Assembly (NCBI GenBank): GCA_965661355.1 | Contig: CBFIDI010000030.1 | Span: forward strand, 1-16,609 | Length of the DNA: 16,609 nt | Origin: CAMCFD01 sp965661355 | Lineage (GTDB): Bacteria; Pseudomonadota; Alphaproteobacteria; Rickettsiales; UBA1997 | Reading direction: 5' to 3' | Shown: piece after piece, positions 15,493 through 16,609 of the stretch | Layout of the letters: every line of letters starts with the position of its first letter | Numbering within the stretch: the first letter of the stretch is position 1 | Program-made: the position numbers and the translations under genes | Notes under the pieces: generated by a model | What the model saw: the letters and a program-made list of their open reading frames with translations, nothing else | Told to the model about the DNA's origin: nothing | Database searches by the model: none

Positions 15493-16609
15493 ATGTCGAC
15501 TGTTATAACAATATTATTTCTAATATTTCTAAATGCGTTTTTTTCGCTTTCTGAAATGGCAATTGTTGCTTCAAAAAGATCAATTTTAAAAGAGATGGTC
15601 AAAAAGGGTAACAAAAATGCCCAAAATGTCTTAGATATAATATGTGACCAAGGTAAGTTTCTTTCGACAATTCAAGTTGGAATTACTACGGTTGGTGTTT
15701 TAGCTGCGGCTTATGGTGGCGCGACAATTGCGCATAGCTTTTCTAAAATTCTCAATAAAATTTCATTCATAGATCCCTATGGCGAAACAATAGCGCTAAC
15801 AATAGTTGTAACAATTTTAACTTATGCAACAGTGGTTTTAGGTGAGTTGATACCAAAAAGAATCGCCCTGCGCGAGCCTGAAAAAATTGCAATTTTTATT
15901 GCGAGGCCAGTTTTAGTTTTTTCAAAAATTTTCTCTCCTATCGTTACTATATTAGATTTTTCGGCCGAAATAGTAATGAAATTCTTTGGTGTTTTTTCGC
16001 CTCAACAAGATAGTGATGCGGAAGCAGAAGTCAAGGCAATAATAAATGAAGGGGTTGAAACTGGCGCAATTGACAAGTCTGAGCATGAATTAATGCATAG
16101 AATTTTTCGTCTTGATGATCGCGAAGCAAAGTCTATTATGACACATGTTAGTGAAATAGATTTCTTAAAAATTAGCGATAATCAAGAAGAAATAGCTGAA
16201 AAAATAAAGCAAAGTAGTCACTCGGTTTATCCGGTAACAGAAGGTGATTCGCAAAAAGTAATAGGCCTTATTCAAGTTAAAGATTTATTTTCTGACTATA
16301 TTGAATCAAAAGAGTTGGATCTAAAAAAGCATATGCGTGAAGCTCATTTTATCCCAGAAAATATTGATTGTCTTAAAGTTTTGGAGCTTTTTAAATCAAT
16401 TCCGGTAAATATGGTTGTTGTAATTGATGAATATGGGTCAACCGAAGGAATTGTTACTGCTTCTGATATTTTTGAGGCAATAGTGGGTGTTATTCCGGGT
16501 AATTATGACGAGAATGACGAAGTTATGATTGTTAAGCGCGATAATGGTTCGTGGTTCGTTGATGGTACAACCCCAATTGATGAAATTAACCTTACAATTG
16601 GCATAGAAG
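15493..16609 (+). CDS. CNNM/CBS transporter or hemolysin-like protein (CorC/TlyC family), partial
   Basis: The frame starts at ATG 15493 and runs off the window, giving 372 residues without the extreme C terminus. The N-terminal CNNM (DUF21) membrane domain occupies about 1-160: a first helix ending LSEMAIVASKRS, a second around TIQVGITTVGVLAAAYGGA, a third around ALTIVVTILTYATVVLGELI, and the family motif GELIPKRIAL (117-126). Then come a CBS pair, 205-268 (SIMTHVSEIDFLKI, YPVTEGDSQKVIGLIQVKDL) and 280-333 (MREAHFIPEN, VVVIDEYGSTEGIVTASDIF). The start of a CorC_HlyC domain follows from about 345. Proteins of this type are implicated in divalent cation (Mg/Co) efflux; 'hemolysin' is a historic label. 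The N terminus fits family starts. Confidence 0.93.
   Translation, partial: MSTVITILFLIFLNAFFSLSEMAIVASKRSILKEMVKKGNKNAQNVLDIICDQGKFLSTIQVGITTVGVLAAAYGGATIAHSFSKILNKISFIDPYGETIALTIVVTILTYATVVLGELIPKRIALREPEKIAIFIARPVLVFSKIFSPIVTILDFSAEIVMKFFGVFSPQQDSDAEAEVKAIINEGVETGAIDKSEHELMHRIFRLDDREAKSIMTHVSEIDFLKISDNQEEIAEKIKQSSHSVYPVTEGDSQKVIGLIQVKDLFSDYIESKELDLKKHMREAHFIPENIDCLKVLELFKSIPVNMVVVIDEYGSTEGIVTASDIFEAIVGVIPGNYDENDEVMIVKRDNGSWFVDGTTPIDEINLTIGIE

Overview
The window is AT-rich (roughly 70% A+T by eye), densely packed bacterial chromosome. The gene content (AcpS, MurD, PurE, PolA, a CNNM/CBS protein, a Blh-type sulfur dioxygenase and LPP20-type lipoproteins) and the lysine/asparagine/isoleucine-rich proteins fit a Gram-negative bacterium with peptidoglycan and an outer membrane. 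My best guess is an AT-rich alphaproteobacterium, possibly of a host-associated lineage, but nothing here fixes the taxonomy. The presence of purE argues against an extremely reduced Rickettsia-like genome. No tRNA, rRNA, CRISPR array or insertion sequence was seen.

Layout: a partial minus-strand gene (1-683) encodes a protein that may be an actin-fold PilM/GspL-like factor. A divergent intergenic region with a good promoter candidate then leads into a tight plus-strand operon: acpS (857-1258), murD (1265-2704), a giant cysteine-rich exported protein of 1943 residues (2691-8522, overlapping murD by 14 bases), and purE (8535-9008). After a gap with its own promoter candidate comes a plus-strand lipoprotein cluster: an LPP20-like lipoprotein (9142-9732), a 53-residue lipoprotein (9739-9900) whose tail resembles the end of the gene before it, and a second, larger LPP20-like lipoprotein (9961-10944).

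A convergent minus-strand operon runs rhodanese/DUF2892 membrane protein (15186-14659), Blh/ETHE1-like persulfide dioxygenase (to 13793) and DNA polymerase I (13771-10949). The first two form a recognisable sulfide/persulfide detoxification pair. polA appears to be cotranscribed with them, and its 3'-5' exonuclease site looks degenerate. A 306-base divergent gap precedes a partial plus-strand CNNM/CBS (CorC/TlyC-like) transporter gene (15493 to the window end).

The most unusual content is the giant protein. It has a signal-like N terminus and about 90 cysteines. An N-terminal zone of closely spaced cysteine pairs is followed by a largely unrecognised middle. Then come seven consecutive units whose cysteine/tryptophan spacing resembles eukaryotic sushi/CCP modules, and finally a unique C-terminal domain. 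It is locked into a housekeeping operon between cell-wall and purine synthesis genes. The lipoprotein trio is the second item of interest.
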